Below are positions 8,653 to 17,104 of a DNA stretch of 64,000 nucleotides, piece after piece. The position numbers and the translations under genes were made by a program. Each line of letters starts with the position of its first letter. Position 1 is the stretch's first letter. This DNA comes from Aurantimonas sp. Leaf443 (GTDB taxonomy: Bacteria; Pseudomonadota; Alphaproteobacteria; Rhizobiales; Rhizobiaceae), in the NCBI RefSeq assembly GCF_001425575.1, contig NZ_LMRD01000006.1:2513-66512 (forward strand), written 5' to 3'. The notes beneath the pieces are model-generated. The model worked only from the letters and a program-made list of their open reading frames with translations. It made no database searches and was not told the origin of the DNA.

Positions 8653-8667
8653 TTGGAATTATTCCAA
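8653..8667. promoter_or_regulatory. LysR-type box 2, 15-bp palindrome in front of fdsG
   Basis: TTGGAAT-T-ATTCCAA is a perfect palindrome centred 67 bp downstream of box 1 and 32 bp before the fdsG start. It also fits T-N11-A (8654 to 8666). Two such sites at this distance match the recognition-site plus activation-site arrangement of LysR regulators. Confidence 0.5.
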
Positions 8668-8691
8668 TTGGCTGGGCTGGGAGGCTTGCCG

Positions 8692-9165
8692 GTGCGATTG
8701 AATTCGGCGTTCGATGCTGAGGCGGCCACGGAGATCGTTCGCGAGCTCAGCACCCTCGAAGGCCCGCTTCTGCCCATTCTCCACGCGCTGCAGAACCGTT
8801 TCGGCCATGTGAGCGAAGAGGCCATCCGGCTGATCTCGGCCGAGCTGAACCTCTCGCGCGCCGAGGTCTACGGCGTCGTCTCCTTCTATCACGATTACCA
8901 TCGTGAACCGCAGGGGCGGCACGTGCTCAAGGTCTGCCGGGCGGAGGCCTGCCAGGCGGCGGGGGGCGACGCCATCGCCGCCTCGATCGAGGAGGCGCTC
9001 GGCCTCTCCTTCGGGCAGACCTCGCCGGACGGGCAGGTGACGCTCGAAGCCGTCTACTGCCTCGGCCTGTGCGCCACCGCCCCCTCCGCCATGGTCGACA
9101 AGCGCCTCGTCGGCCGGCTCAACGCCGCCAAGGTGGCGGCTCTCGTCGACGAGGTGCGCCTGTGA
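8692..9165 (+). CDS. fdsG: NAD+-dependent formate dehydrogenase gamma subunit (24-kDa NuoE-like)
   Basis: 157 residues. It is the thioredoxin-like [2Fe-2S] subunit of the soluble molybdenum formate dehydrogenase, homologous to NuoE. The four cluster cysteines lie in CRAEAC and CLGLCATAP in the C-terminal half. The N-terminal helical part contains LLPILHALQNRFGHV and LNLSRAEVYGVVSFYHDYH. The start is set at GTG 8692 because GGGAGG ends 7 bp before it; a TTG at 8653 in the same frame falls inside the palindromic LysR box and is unlikely. The stop overlaps the start of fdsB (GTGA). Confidence 0.94.
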   Translation: MRLNSAFDAEAATEIVRELSTLEGPLLPILHALQNRFGHVSEEAIRLISAELNLSRAEVYGVVSFYHDYHREPQGRHVLKVCRAEACQAAGGDAIAASIEEALGLSFGQTSPDGQVTLEAVYCLGLCATAPSAMVDKRLVGRLNAAKVAALVDEVRL

Positions 9166-10721
9166 CCCGCGTCTACATTCCGCTGGACTCCTTCGCCGTC
9201 GCCTGCGGCGCCGACGAGATCGCCGCCGAGCTGCAGCTGCTCGCCGTCTCGCGCAAGCTCGACATCACCATCGTGCGCAACGGATCGCGCGGCATGGCCT
9301 TCGCCGAGCCGATGGTCGAGGTCGAGACGCCGCAGGGGCGCATCGCCTACGGGCCGATCGAGCCCGGCGAGATGGAGGGCCTCGTCAAGGCCGGCTTCCT
9401 CACCGGCGGCGCGCACGAGAAGCGCATCGGCCGGCCCGAGGAGCATCCGTTCCTCGCCGGCCAGACGCGGCTGACCTTCAAGCGCTGCGGCCTCACCGAC
9501 CCGCTGTCGATCGAGGACTACGAGGCCCATGGGGGCCTCAAGGGCCTTCGCCGGGCCATCGCCATGACGGCGGCCGAGATCGGCGCGGAGGTCCTGGCAT
9601 CGGGTCTGCGCGGGCGCGGCGGCGCGGGCTTTCCCACGGGCATCAAGTGGAAGACGGTGCTGGAGGCGAAGGACGACCGCAAGTACATCGTCGCCAATGC
9701 CGACGAGGGCGACAGCGGCACCTTCGCCGACCGCATGATCATGGAGGGCGATCCCTACTGCCTGATCGAGGGCATGGCGATCGCCGGCCTCGCGACGGAG
9801 GCGCGGAAGGGCTTCGTCTATCTGCGCTCGGAATATCCGGTCGCCATCCGCATCCTCGGCGAGGCGATCGAGCGGGCGCGAGAGGCCGGCCTTCTCGGCG
9901 CCTCGGTGCTCGGCTGCGGCCGGGCCTTCGACATCGAGCTGCGCGTGGGCGCCGGCGCCTATGTCTGCGGCGAGGAGACATCGCTCCTGGAAAGCATCGA
10001 GGGCAAGCGCGGCCAGGTGCGCTTCAAGCCGCCGCTGCCAGCCCACAAGGGCCTCTTCGGCAAGCCGACCGTCATCAACAATGTCATCACGCTGGCCTCC
10101 ACGCCCGAGATCCTCGCCGGCGGGGCGGAGGCCTACAAGAATTTCGGCATGGGCCGCTCGCGCGGCACGATCCCGCTGCAGATCGCCGGCAACGTGAAGC
10201 ATGGCGGCCTCTACGAGACCGCCTTCGGCCTGACGCTCGGCGAGATCGTGGAGGGCATCGCCGGAGGCACGCAGTCCGGCCGGCCGATCCGCGCGGTGCA
10301 GGTGGGCGGACCGCTCGGCGCCTATTTCCCCGCCTCCTATTTCGACACGCCCTTCGACTACGAGGCCTTCGCCGCGCGCGACGGGCTGATCGGCCATGCC
10401 GGCATCGTCATCTTCGACGACAGCGTCGACATGATGAAGCAGGCCCGCTTCGCCTTCGAGTTCTGCGCCGTGGAATCCTGCGGCAAGTGCACGCCCTGCC
10501 GCGTCGGCGCGGTGCGCGGGCGCGAGACGGTGGACAAGATCATCGCCGGCGAGCGCACGGCCGAGAATCTCGCCGTGGTCGAGGACCTCTGCAACACGAT
10601 GAAGTTCGGCTCGCTCTGCGCGCTCGGCGGCTTCACGCCCTATCCCGTGATGAGCGCCATCCGGCATTTCCCCGAGGATTTCCACGGCCACGGCGCGCCC
10701 CTGCGCGAAGCGGCGGAATAG
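9162..10721 (+). CDS. fdsB: NAD+-dependent formate dehydrogenase beta subunit (NuoF-like)
   Basis: 519 residues. The N-terminal ~110 residues form the thioredoxin-like domain seen in FdsB. The rest is a NuoF-type diaphorase. It has the NADH site GLRGRGGAGFPTGIKW, the FMN site ANADEGDSGTFADRMIMEGD, and the [4Fe-4S] motif ESCGKCTPCRVG with a distal cysteine in GSLCALGG. It passes electrons from the FdsA/FdsG clusters to NAD+. It starts with GTG at 9162, overlapping the fdsG stop by 4 bp, so translation is probably coupled. The gap to fdsA is 77 bp. Confidence 0.95.
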   Translation: MTRVYIPLDSFAVACGADEIAAELQLLAVSRKLDITIVRNGSRGMAFAEPMVEVETPQGRIAYGPIEPGEMEGLVKAGFLTGGAHEKRIGRPEEHPFLAGQTRLTFKRCGLTDPLSIEDYEAHGGLKGLRRAIAMTAAEIGAEVLASGLRGRGGAGFPTGIKWKTVLEAKDDRKYIVANADEGDSGTFADRMIMEGDPYCLIEGMAIAGLATEARKGFVYLRSEYPVAIRILGEAIERAREAGLLGASVLGCGRAFDIELRVGAGAYVCGEETSLLESIEGKRGQVRFKPPLPAHKGLFGKPTVINNVITLASTPEILAGGAEAYKNFGMGRSRGTIPLQIAGNVKHGGLYETAFGLTLGEIVEGIAGGTQSGRPIRAVQVGGPLGAYFPASYFDTPFDYEAFAARDGLIGHAGIVIFDDSVDMMKQARFAFEFCAVESCGKCTPCRVGAVRGRETVDKIIAGERTAENLAVVEDLCNTMKFGSLCALGGFTPYPVMSAIRHFPEDFHGHGAPLREAAE

Positions 10722-10798
10722 TCCCGGGCCTTCGGCCGGCGCCGCGCATCCCGCGCGCCGGCCGCATTGCACTCAAGCCTTTCGAAAGGGCTCGATCC

Positions 10799-13645
10799 AT
10801 GAGTCTCATCCAGGAAATCGACTACGGGACGCCGAAGGCCAAGTCGGAGACGATGGTCACGGTGACGATCGACGGCCATGCGGTGAGCGTGCCGGAAGGC
10901 ACCTCGCTGATGCGCGCGGCGATGGAGGCGGGCATCCAGGTGCCCAAGCTCTGCGCCACCGACATGATGGACGCCTTCGGCTCCTGCCGCCTCTGCGTCG
11001 TCGAGATCGAGGGGCGCAACGGCACGCCCGCCTCCTGCACCACGCCGGCGGTGGAGGGGCTGAAGGTCTTCACGCAGACCGAGCGGCTGAAGAAGATCCG
11101 CAAGGGGGTGATGGAGCTCTACATCTCCGACCACCCGCTCGACTGCCTCACCTGCGCGGCGAACGGCGACTGCGAGCTGCAGGACATGGCCGGCGCGGTC
11201 GGCCTTCGCGAGGTGCGCTACGGCTATGACGGCGCCAACCATCTCGGCAAGGCCAAGGACCAGTCGAACCCCTATTTCCAGTTCGACGCCTCCAAATGCA
11301 TCGTCTGCTCGCGCTGCGTGCGGGCCTGCGAGGAAGTGCAGGGCACGTTCGCGCTCACCGTCTCGGGCCGCGGCTTCGACAGCCTGATCTCGGCCGGCAC
11401 TTCCTACGACGACTTCCTCTCCTCCGAATGCGTCTCCTGCGGCGCCTGCGTGCAGGCCTGCCCAACGGCGACGCTGGAGGAGAAGTCGGTCATCGAGATC
11501 GGCACGCCCGAGCATTCGGTCGTCACGACCTGCGCCTATTGCGGCGTCGGCTGCTCCTTCAAGGCCGAGATGCGCGGCGAGGAGCTCGTGCGCATGGTGC
11601 CCTACAAGGACGGCAAGGCCAATCGCGGCCATTCCTGCGTCAAGGGCCGCTTCGCGCTCGGCTACGCGACCCACAAGGATCGCATCCTCAATCCGATGAT
11701 CCGCGACCACTACACGCAGCCCTGGAAGGAAGTCTCCTGGGAGGAGGCGATCGGCTTCGCGGCCGCCAGGATCAAGGAGATCCAGGCGAAATACGGCCGC
11801 GGCTCGGTGGGTGGCATCTCCTCCTCGCGCTGCACCAACGAGGAGGTCTACGTCGTCCAGAAGATGATCCGGGCGGGCTTTCTGAACAACAACATCGACA
11901 CCTGCGCCCGCGTCTGCCACTCGCCGACGGGCTACGGCCTGAAGACGACCTTCGGCACTTCGGCCGGCACGCAGGACTTCGACTCGGTCGAGGAGTCGGA
12001 CGTCATCCTCGTCATCGGCGCCAACCCGACGGACGGGCATCCCGTCTTCGGCTCGCGCATGAAGAAGCGGCTGCGCGAGGGCGCCCGGCTCATCGTCATC
12101 GACCCGCGCCGCATCGATCTCGTCAAGACGCCGCACGTGAAGGCGGACTACCACCTGCCGCTGAAGCCGGGCACCAATGTCGCGATGCTGACGGCGCTCG
12201 CCCATGTCATCGTCACCGAAGGGCTGATGGACGAGGCCTTCATCCGCGAGCGCTGCGACTGGGACGAGTTCCAGGACTGGGCCGCCTTCGTGGCCGACGA
12301 GACGCGCTCGCCCGAGGCGGTCGCCTCCGTCACCGGCGTTCCCGCCGACCTCGTGCGCAAGGCCGCCCGCCTCTACGCCACCGGCGGCAACGGCGCGATC
12401 TATTACGGTCTCGGCGTCACCGAGCATTCCCAGGGCTCGACCTCGGTCATCGCCATCGCGAACCTCGCCATGGCGACCGGCAACATCGGCCGTCGCGGCG
12501 TCGGCGTGAACCCGCTGCGCGGGCAGAACAACGTGCAGGGCTCCTGCGACATGGGCTCCTTCCCGCACGAGCTGCCGGGCTACCGCCATGTCTCGGATGC
12601 GGCGACGCGCGCGATCTACGAGGAACTGTGGGGCGTCTCCATCGACGAGGAGCCGGGCCTTCGCATTCCCAACATGTTCGACGCGGCCGTGGAGGGGACC
12701 TTCAAGGGCCTCTACGTGCAGGGCGAGGACATCCTCCAGTCCGATCCCGACACGAAGCATGTGTCGGCCGGTCTGGCCGCGCTCGACCTCCTCATCGTCC
12801 ACGATCTCTTCCTGAACGAGACGGCGAACTACGCCACCGTCTTCCTGCCGGGCTCCTCGTTCCTGGAGAAGAACGGCACCTTCACCAATGCCGAGCGGCG
12901 CATCAACCGCGTGCGCAAGGTGATGAGCCCGAAGAACGGCTACGAGGACTGGGAAGTGACCCAGCTTCTCGCCCGCGCCATCGGGATGGACATGAACTAC
13001 ACCCATCCCGAACAGATCATGGCCGAGATCGCGGCGACGACGCCCTCCTTCGCGGGCGTGACCTACGCGCTCCTGGAGGAGAAGGGTTCGGTGCAGTGGC
13101 CCTGCAACGAGGCCCATCCCGAGGGCTCGCCGATCATGCACATGGACGGGTTCGTGCGCGGCAAGGGCAAGTTCGTCGTCACCGAATACGTGGCGACCGA
13201 CGAGCGCACCGGCCCGCGCTTCCCGCTGCTCCTCACCACCGGGCGCATCCTCTCGCAGTACAATGTCGGCGCGCAGACACGGCGCACCGAGAACGTCGTC
13301 TGGCATGCCGAGGACATGCTGGAGATCCACCCGCACGACGCCGAGCAGCGCGGCATTCGCGACGGCGACTGGGTGAAGCTCGACAGCCGCGCCGGCTCCA
13401 CCTCGCTCCATGCCAGGATCACCGACCGCGTGGCGCCGGGCGTCGTCTACACGACCTTCCACCACCCGGCGACGCAGGCCAACGTCATCACCACGGACTT
13501 CTCCGACTGGGCGACGAACTGCCCGGAATACAAGGTGACGGCGGTGCAGATCTCGCCCTCCAACGGCCCGACCGAATGGCAGGAGGATTATCGCGAGCTC
13601 TCCGAGGAAAGCCGGCGCATCGCGCCGGCGGAAGCGGCCGAATAG
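10799..13645 (+). CDS. fdsA: NAD+-dependent formate dehydrogenase alpha (catalytic molybdenum) subunit
   Basis: 948 residues. It oxidises formate to CO2 at a bis-MGD molybdenum centre in the cytoplasm. The N-terminus has a NuoG-like [2Fe-2S] domain (CATDMMDAFGSCRLC), then a His/Cys-ligated cluster segment (HPLDCLTCAANGDCELQ). Next come two ferredoxin-type motifs (CIVCSRCVRACEE and CVSCGACVQACP) and the molybdopterin-proximal [4Fe-4S] site (CAYCGVGC). The catalytic ligand is a cysteine near residue 369 in NIDTCARVCHSPTGYGL, not selenocysteine. The MGD-binding C-terminal domain ends in DGDWVKLDSRAG and FHHPATQANVITTD. The ATG at 10799 is preceded by GAAAGGG. The protein has the full length for the family. 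Confidence 0.96.
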   Translation: MSLIQEIDYGTPKAKSETMVTVTIDGHAVSVPEGTSLMRAAMEAGIQVPKLCATDMMDAFGSCRLCVVEIEGRNGTPASCTTPAVEGLKVFTQTERLKKIRKGVMELYISDHPLDCLTCAANGDCELQDMAGAVGLREVRYGYDGANHLGKAKDQSNPYFQFDASKCIVCSRCVRACEEVQGTFALTVSGRGFDSLISAGTSYDDFLSSECVSCGACVQACPTATLEEKSVIEIGTPEHSVVTTCAYCGVGCSFKAEMRGEELVRMVPYKDGKANRGHSCVKGRFALGYATHKDRILNPMIRDHYTQPWKEVSWEEAIGFAAARIKEIQAKYGRGSVGGISSSRCTNEEVYVVQKMIRAGFLNNNIDTCARVCHSPTGYGLKTTFGTSAGTQDFDSVEESDVILVIGANPTDGHPVFGSRMKKRLREGARLIVIDPRRIDLVKTPHVKADYHLPLKPGTNVAMLTALAHVIVTEGLMDEAFIRERCDWDEFQDWAAFVADETRSPEAVASVTGVPADLVRKAARLYATGGNGAIYYGLGVTEHSQGSTSVIAIANLAMATGNIGRRGVGVNPLRGQNNVQGSCDMGSFPHELPGYRHVSDAATRAIYEELWGVSIDEEPGLRIPNMFDAAVEGTFKGLYVQGEDILQSDPDTKHVSAGLAALDLLIVHDLFLNETANYATVFLPGSSFLEKNGTFTNAERRINRVRKVMSPKNGYEDWEVTQLLARAIGMDMNYTHPEQIMAEIAATTPSFAGVTYALLEEKGSVQWPCNEAHPEGSPIMHMDGFVRGKGKFVVTEYVATDERTGPRFPLLLTTGRILSQYNVGAQTRRTENVVWHAEDMLEIHPHDAEQRGIRDGDWVKLDSRAGSTSLHARITDRVAPGVVYTTFHHPATQANVITTDFSDWATNCPEYKVTAVQISPSNGPTEWQEDYRELSEESRRIAPAEAAE

Positions 13646-13656
13646 GGAGTTCGCCC

Positions 13657-14517
13657 GTGCCCCATCGCGCCAGCGCCACGGCGCGGAGCGTCGCCTTCCG
13701 GGACGGCGCCTTCACGGTGACGACCCGCGCGGTGCCGGCGGAGACGGCGATCGCCATCTCCGTCAACGGTTCGACGCACGCCGTGATGATGGCGACGCCC
13801 GACCTCGTGGAGGAACTCGGTCTCGGCCTCGCGCTCAACGAGGGCATCGTCTCGCGCCCGGACGAGATCGAGCGGATCGAGGTGGCGCAGAGCGATCTCG
13901 GCCTCGACTGCCGCCTCTGGCTCACCGAGGCGCGGGGCGCGACCTATGTCGCGCGGCGCCGCCAGATGACGGGGCCGGTCGGCTGCGGTCTGTGCGGCGT
14001 GGAATCGCTGGAACTCGCCCGCCGCGCCTTGCCGCCCGTCTCCTCGGCCTTGAGCGTCTCGCCCGGGGCGATCGCGGCGGCGATGGCGGCGATGGGCGGT
14101 GCGCAGGCGCTCGGGCGCGAGACGCGGGCCGTCCATGCCGCGAGCTTCCACCGGGCAGGGCAGGGGATGGTCGCGATGGCCGAGGATGTCGGCCGCCACA
14201 ACGCGCTCGACAAGGTGACCGGGCTCCTCGCGCGGGCGGGGGAAGACCCCTCCGCCGGCTTCATCGCGCTCACGAGCCGCGTCTCGGTGGAGCTCATCCA
14301 GAAGGCCGCCGCCATGGGCTGCGGCCTCGTCGCGGCCGTCTCCGCGCCGACGCAGCTCGCCATCGCGGAAGCCTCGGCCTGCGGGGTGACGCTCGTCGCG
14401 GTCGTGCGCGGCGCCGAATTCGAGATCTTCACCCATTTCGGGCGCGTCGAGGGCGCTCCGCAACCGGCCGAGCCCGGCCGCAGCCCCGTTCCGGAGGACG
14501 AGACCCGTGCAGCCTGA
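13657..14517 (+). CDS. fdsC: FdhD-family sulfurtransferase for formate dehydrogenase (FdsC)
   Basis: 286 residues of the FdhD family. These proteins bind bis-MGD and deliver it, with a sulfido ligand, to the formate dehydrogenase catalytic subunit. The conserved cysteine pair is in GPVGCGLCGVES. AEDVGRHNALDKV and FIALTSRVSVELIQKAA are further family blocks, and the C-terminal GRVEG is close to the usual end. The start is GTG at 13657, 11 bp after the fdsA stop, with AGGGAGT in front. The last codons overlap the start of fdsD. Confidence 0.93.
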   Translation: MPHRASATARSVAFRDGAFTVTTRAVPAETAIAISVNGSTHAVMMATPDLVEELGLGLALNEGIVSRPDEIERIEVAQSDLGLDCRLWLTEARGATYVARRRQMTGPVGCGLCGVESLELARRALPPVSSALSVSPGAIAAAMAAMGGAQALGRETRAVHAASFHRAGQGMVAMAEDVGRHNALDKVTGLLARAGEDPSAGFIALTSRVSVELIQKAAAMGCGLVAAVSAPTQLAIAEASACGVTLVAVVRGAEFEIFTHFGRVEGAPQPAEPGRSPVPEDETRAA

Positions 14518-14764
14518 CGCGACCCATGCCAAGCTGATCTACATGGCGAACCAGATCGCCACCTTCTTCCGCTCCTCCCCGGAAGCCGGCCGCACCGACG
14601 GCATCGCCGAGCATATCAACGCCTTCTGGGAGCCGCGCATGCGCCGCCAGCTCTTCGAGCGCGTCGATGGCGGTGCGACGGAAGGGATCGACCCGCTGGT
14701 GCTGGAGGCCATGCCGAAGATCCGGCGTCCGGCGGCCGAGGGGCAGGTGGCGGCGGCGGGCTGA
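14507..14764 (+). CDS. fdsD: Formate dehydrogenase delta subunit
   Basis: The 85-residue protein matches FdsD, a small helical subunit/assembly factor found only with FdsABG-type formate dehydrogenases. MANQIATFFRSSPE and a HINAFWEPRMRRQL block are characteristic. It starts at GTG 14507 inside the fdsC tail (11-bp overlap) after GGAGGA. It is the last gene of the operon, so gene order is fdsGBACD, the same as in Cupriavidus and Rhodobacter. Confidence 0.93.
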   Translation: MQPDATHAKLIYMANQIATFFRSSPEAGRTDGIAEHINAFWEPRMRRQLFERVDGGATEGIDPLVLEAMPKIRRPAAEGQVAAAG

Positions 14765-14847
14765 GGCGCACGCGACGGTGAGACCTCGCGCCTGGGTTGG
14801 TGAGCCGGACCTCGTCTGAACCGGGCGTTAACCATGCCCGTTTACCA

Positions 14848-14872
14848 CTCGTCGAGCCAACCCCTCGACGAG
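14848..14872. promoter_or_regulatory. Hairpin directly before the deacetylase start
   Basis: A 9-bp perfect inverted repeat (CTCGTCGAG with CTCGACGAG, 7-base spacer) ends 7 bp before the ATG at 14880. It could be the fds operon terminator, a leader structure that hides the ribosome binding site, or an operator. Sequence alone does not decide. Confidence 0.4.
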
Positions 14873-14879
14873 CTTGCCC

Positions 14880-15785
14880 ATGGTCCGCTTCCTCCGCCCT
14901 CTTCTCCTCGCGGCCACCGCGCTGGCGCTGCCGGCCTGCGCCGGCAACCAGGCGGCGAGCCTGGCGCGCAAGCCCGCCACGGTCCGGACGGCGAGCGTCG
15001 ATCCGGCGGCGACGGGCACCGTGACGGCGCTCGGTTTCGCGGCGACGGCCGAGGGCAAGACGAGCGACGCCTTCCCGCTTCTCCAGTCCTTCCGTCCCGC
15101 CGTCGATTCGCCGCTGGCCGGACGCATCCTGACCGTCTCGCGCATCGCCGATATCCAGCTCGCCGAGAAGGAAGTGGTCCTCACCTTCGACGACGGCCCG
15201 GTGCCGGAGAAGACCGAGCGCATCCTCGACACGCTCGACCGCTACGGGGTCGGCGCCACGTTCCTGATGGTCGGCGAGATGGCGAAGGCCCATCCGAAGA
15301 TCGCGCAGGCCGTCGCCGAGCGCGGCCATACGATCGGGACCCATACCGAACGCCACCGCAACCTCTCCCATATGAGCGACGCGGCGGCCATGGCCGAGAT
15401 CCGCTCCGGCCAGCTCAGCGTCGCCCGGGCGCTGGAGCCGATCGGGCGCGAACCGGCGCCGTTCTTCCGCTTTCCCTATCTCGCCGACCGCCCCTCGCTG
15501 CGCCAGCGGCTGACGGAGGGCGGCATCGTCGCCATCGATGTCGACGTCGATTCCAAGGACTATTTCCAGACGCCGGCCTCGATGGTGAAGGACCGCACGC
15601 TCCTGTCCCTGGAAAAGCACGGGCGCGGCATCATCCTCTTCCACGACATCCACCGTCGCACCGCCGAGATGCTGCCGGACCTCCTCGCCGCGCTCCAGAC
15701 GCGCGGCTTCAAGGTCGTGCGTCTCGTGCCGCCGCAGGAAGCCCCGCTCGTCGCCGCCCTGGACAGGCGGGCGACCGGGCTCTGA
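14880..15785 (+). CDS. Lipoprotein polysaccharide deacetylase (NodB homology, CE4)
   Basis: 301 residues. The first 21 form a lipoprotein signal with the lipobox LPAC, so the protein is probably membrane-anchored in the periplasm. The NodB domain follows: VVLTFDDGPVPEKTERIL (catalytic Asp and metal Asp), GTHTERHRNLSHM (metal histidines), FFRFPYLADRP, VDVDSKDY and IILFHDIH with the catalytic-base histidine. Such enzymes remove N- or O-acetyl groups from peptidoglycan or exopolysaccharide; the substrate is unknown. The ATG at 14880 is preferred over TTG 14874. It is convergent with the NAGGN operon, and a hairpin sits between. Confidence 0.88.
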   Translation: MVRFLRPLLLAATALALPACAGNQAASLARKPATVRTASVDPAATGTVTALGFAATAEGKTSDAFPLLQSFRPAVDSPLAGRILTVSRIADIQLAEKEVVLTFDDGPVPEKTERILDTLDRYGVGATFLMVGEMAKAHPKIAQAVAERGHTIGTHTERHRNLSHMSDAAAMAEIRSGQLSVARALEPIGREPAPFFRFPYLADRPSLRQRLTEGGIVAIDVDVDSKDYFQTPASMVKDRTLLSLEKHGRGIILFHDIHRRTAEMLPDLLAALQTRGFKVVRLVPPQEAPLVAALDRRATGL

Positions 15786-15831
15786 GGCCGCGAGACCGCC
15801 GCGCATTCGGAACGACCCTCTCGGCCGTTGT

Positions 15832-15852
15832 CGCGCGGGGGCAGCCCGCGCG
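15832..15852. terminator. Hairpin between convergent genes
   Basis: An 8-bp perfect stem (CGCGCGGG with CCCGCGCG) with a 5-base loop lies between the deacetylase stop (15785) and the M42 peptidase stop (15917). There is no T-run on either side. Confidence 0.5.
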
Positions 15853-15916
15853 GCGATCGAGCGTCTCCCGCTACCCCCCGGAACGATCCGAAGGGCTGTT
15901 CCGTAGGCGGGCCGCC

Positions 15917-17068
15917 TCAGTCCGGATCGGCCTCGACGTCGAGGGCCTGCGCGGCCTCCACGGTCGGCTGGCGCGTGAAGCCCTTCAGCCCGGCATGCAC
16001 GTTGCGGTCGCGCTCGATCTCGACGGGCGAGGTGGCGTAGGCAGTGATGAGTTCGGCCAGCGAGCGCAGCGCGTGGACATGGATGCGCTCCCAGCCGTGG
16101 CTGGCATCGACGCCGAAGGTGATGAGCGCGGTGCGCACGTCGTGGCCGGCCTCGATGGCGGAGGCGGAATCGGAGCGGTAGTAGCGGAAGATGTCCTTCT
16201 GGTAGCGGATGTCCTCGTCGCGGCACAGGCGCACGAGCTTCTTGGTCAGGTGGTAGTCGAACGGCCCCGTCTGGTCGGCCATGGCGACGGTCACGCCGAA
16301 TTCGGACGAGTTCTGCCCCGGCGCCGAGGTGCCGTTGTCGACGGCGACCATGGAGGCGATGTCGGGCGTGAGGATGGAGGCGGCGCCCACTCCCACCTCC
16401 TCGGCGATGGTGAAGAGCCAGTGCGTGTCCACCGGCGTCGCGGCGCCTTCGCGCTCCAGCGCCTCGATCGCCGCGAGCATGATCGCCACGCCCGCCTTGT
16501 TGTCGAGATGGCGCGAGACGATGAAGCCGTTGTCGAGGAATTCGGGCTGTGGATCGATGGCGACGATGTCGCCGATCTCGATGCCCAGCTTGTGGAGTTC
16601 GGGAATGCTGCGGGCGAGCGCGTCGACGCGCAGCTCCACATGGTCCCAGCCGACCGGCGCGGTGTCGATCTCCATGTTGTAGGTGTGGCCGGAGGCCTTG
16701 AGCGGCAGGATGGTGCCGCGATAGGTGCCGGCCTCCGAGAAGATCGTGGTGCGCGCGCCCTCGGCGAAGCGCGCCGACCAGGTGCCGATGGGCACGAGTT
16801 CGAGGCGCCCGTTGTCCTTCAGGTTCTTCACCTGCGCGCCCAGCGTGTCGACATGGCTGACGATGGCGCGGGCCGAGGCGCGGCGCGAGCCCTGGCGCAG
16901 CGCCGTGATCGCGCCGCGGCGCGTCAGCTCCATCGTCAGGCCCAGCCGCTCCAGCTCGTGGCTGACATAGCGCACCACCGTGTCGGTGTAGCCGGTGGGG
17001 CTCGGGATCTTGAGCAGCGCCTTCAGCTGGTCCGTCAGATAGTCGGTGTCGATGGCAAGGCGTGGCAC
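15917..17068 (-). CDS. M42-type metallopeptidase of the NAGGN osmoprotectant system
   Basis: 383 residues of the M42 glutamyl-aminopeptidase family, in the subfamily that travels with NAGGN genes. Metal-binding elements are IVSHVDTLGAQV, SRHLDNKAG and FTIAEEVGVGAAS, and a late DASHGWERIHVHAL. It is likely a cytoplasmic metallohydrolase acting on NAGGN or a related dipeptide; the exact substrate has not been shown from sequence. It is the third gene of the asnO-ngg-peptidase operon, 36 bp downstream of ngg. The ATG at 17068 has CAGGAGT in front. Confidence 0.9.
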   Translation of the reverse strand: MPRLAIDTDYLTDQLKALLKIPSPTGYTDTVVRYVSHELERLGLTMELTRRGAITALRQGSRRASARAIVSHVDTLGAQVKNLKDNGRLELVPIGTWSARFAEGARTTIFSEAGTYRGTILPLKASGHTYNMEIDTAPVGWDHVELRVDALARSIPELHKLGIEIGDIVAIDPQPEFLDNGFIVSRHLDNKAGVAIMLAAIEALEREGAATPVDTHWLFTIAEEVGVGAASILTPDIASMVAVDNGTSAPGQNSSEFGVTVAMADQTGPFDYHLTKKLVRLCRDEDIRYQKDIFRYYRSDSASAIEAGHDVRTALITFGVDASHGWERIHVHALRSLAELITAYATSPVEIERDRNVHAGLKGFTRQPTVEAAQALDVEADPD

Positions 17069-17104
17069 TCTGGAACTCCTGGGGCGGCTTGCGGAGGGCG
17101 GCGG

